Source of the DNA: Nymphaea colorata
Taxonomy: Eukaryota; Streptophyta; Magnoliopsida; Nymphaeales; Nymphaeaceae
Reading direction: 5' to 3'
Assembly: GCF_008831285.2 (NCBI RefSeq)
Contig: NW_022204814.1
Coordinates: 1-42,444, forward strand
DNA length: 42,444 nt
Numbering within the stretch: position 1 is the first letter of the stretch; every line of letters starts with the position of its first letter. The position numbers were made by a program, and so were the translations under genes. The notes under the pieces are model-generated. The model worked only from the letters and a program-made list of their open reading frames with translations, did no database searches and was not told where the DNA came from. Shown piece after piece: positions 42,105-42,444 of this stretch.

Positions 42105-42444
42105 TATCATGTGTGTGTCCATGTGAACGTCCATGACTGCTTTTTCAAATGAAACCACAACTGTCTGTCATTGCAAAAATACTGAATTTTGAACCTGTTC
42201 TCCATCTTGTTTGAAAATCAAAAGCTAAAACGAGAAATCGGTCCCCATATTTCAGGCATGTATATGGTGCACATTTTGCATGGCTATGAATCCATGTAAT
42301 GCATTGGTAGAAGTAGAATGATGCTACTGATATGAGTATTGCATAGTGATGATCACAACATTATTTTCACATGACAGATATCATGAGTCAATGTAGATTA
42401 GTCTTCTTCAATATTAGTAACTGACATAACTAAAAGTTATTTTT

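Larger units (their letters stand above)
38730..42444. repeat. Segmental duplication block B, copy 2 (with a 1.9-kb extra segment)
   Basis: Direct partner of 9985-11752. Matching parts are 38730-38834 and 40728-42444. Between them lie 1,893 bp not found in copy 1. The leader-like GC-rich part, the microsatellites and the following AT-rich DNA all correspond. The window ends inside the homology. Confidence 0.92.

Overview
The window looks like nuclear DNA of a flowering plant. It is AT-rich, intron-bearing and crowded with transposons. It holds plant-type gene pieces: ZYP1 synaptonemal protein, HBS1-like GTPase, plastid-type cysteine desulfurase, callose synthase, ITPK kinase, a MUN-domain (PATROL1/unc-13 homolog) protein and JMJ21. 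It also holds a Ty1/copia element whose primer site is the usual TGGTATCAGAGC. The species cannot be told from the sequence. No complete protein-coding gene was found. Every recognisable gene is a fragment, most with stops, frameshifts or missing exons.

Layout. (1) 1-3233: the 5' part of a ZYP1 pseudogene (minus strand) with about 1.9 kb of upstream DNA. (2) 3234-9984: DNA absent from the second copy of this block; it contains a 2.8 kb hAT element (3799-6587, perfect 8-bp target-site duplication) carrying an intron-containing HBS1 fragment, then a 1.5 kb dispersed repeat. (3) 9985-11752: non-coding DNA also duplicated later. (4) 11753-18313: repeats, a cysteine-desulfurase scrap and one unrecognised terminal exon. 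(5) 18322-19582 and 20603-22409: two further hAT-like non-autonomous elements with exact 8-bp target duplications, on either side of two intact callose-synthase exons. (6) 23027-25841: a deleted Ty1/copia element whose LTRs are identical except for microsatellite length. (7) 25946-26659: four clean consecutive ITPK exons. (8) 28938-29397: a MUN-domain gene fragment with two nonsense codons. (9) 30870-33609 (minus): a JMJ21 pseudogene with a 422-bp tandem exon duplication. (10) 34650-42444: a second copy of the ZYP1 block (34937-38664) and of the 9985-11752 block (38730-42444), in direct orientation about 34.9 kb from the first.

The region reads as a gene-fragment graveyard shaped by direct segmental duplication (or unmerged haplotypes in the assembly), hAT-mediated gene capture, microhomology-mediated exon duplication and trans-mobilised defective retroelements. 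The parts show no sign of working together in one pathway. The least ordinary items are the hAT element with the captured HBS1 fragment, the defective but very young copia element with a structured leader, and the row of unrelated internal exons on the plus strand (desulfurase, callose synthase, ITPK, MUN protein).
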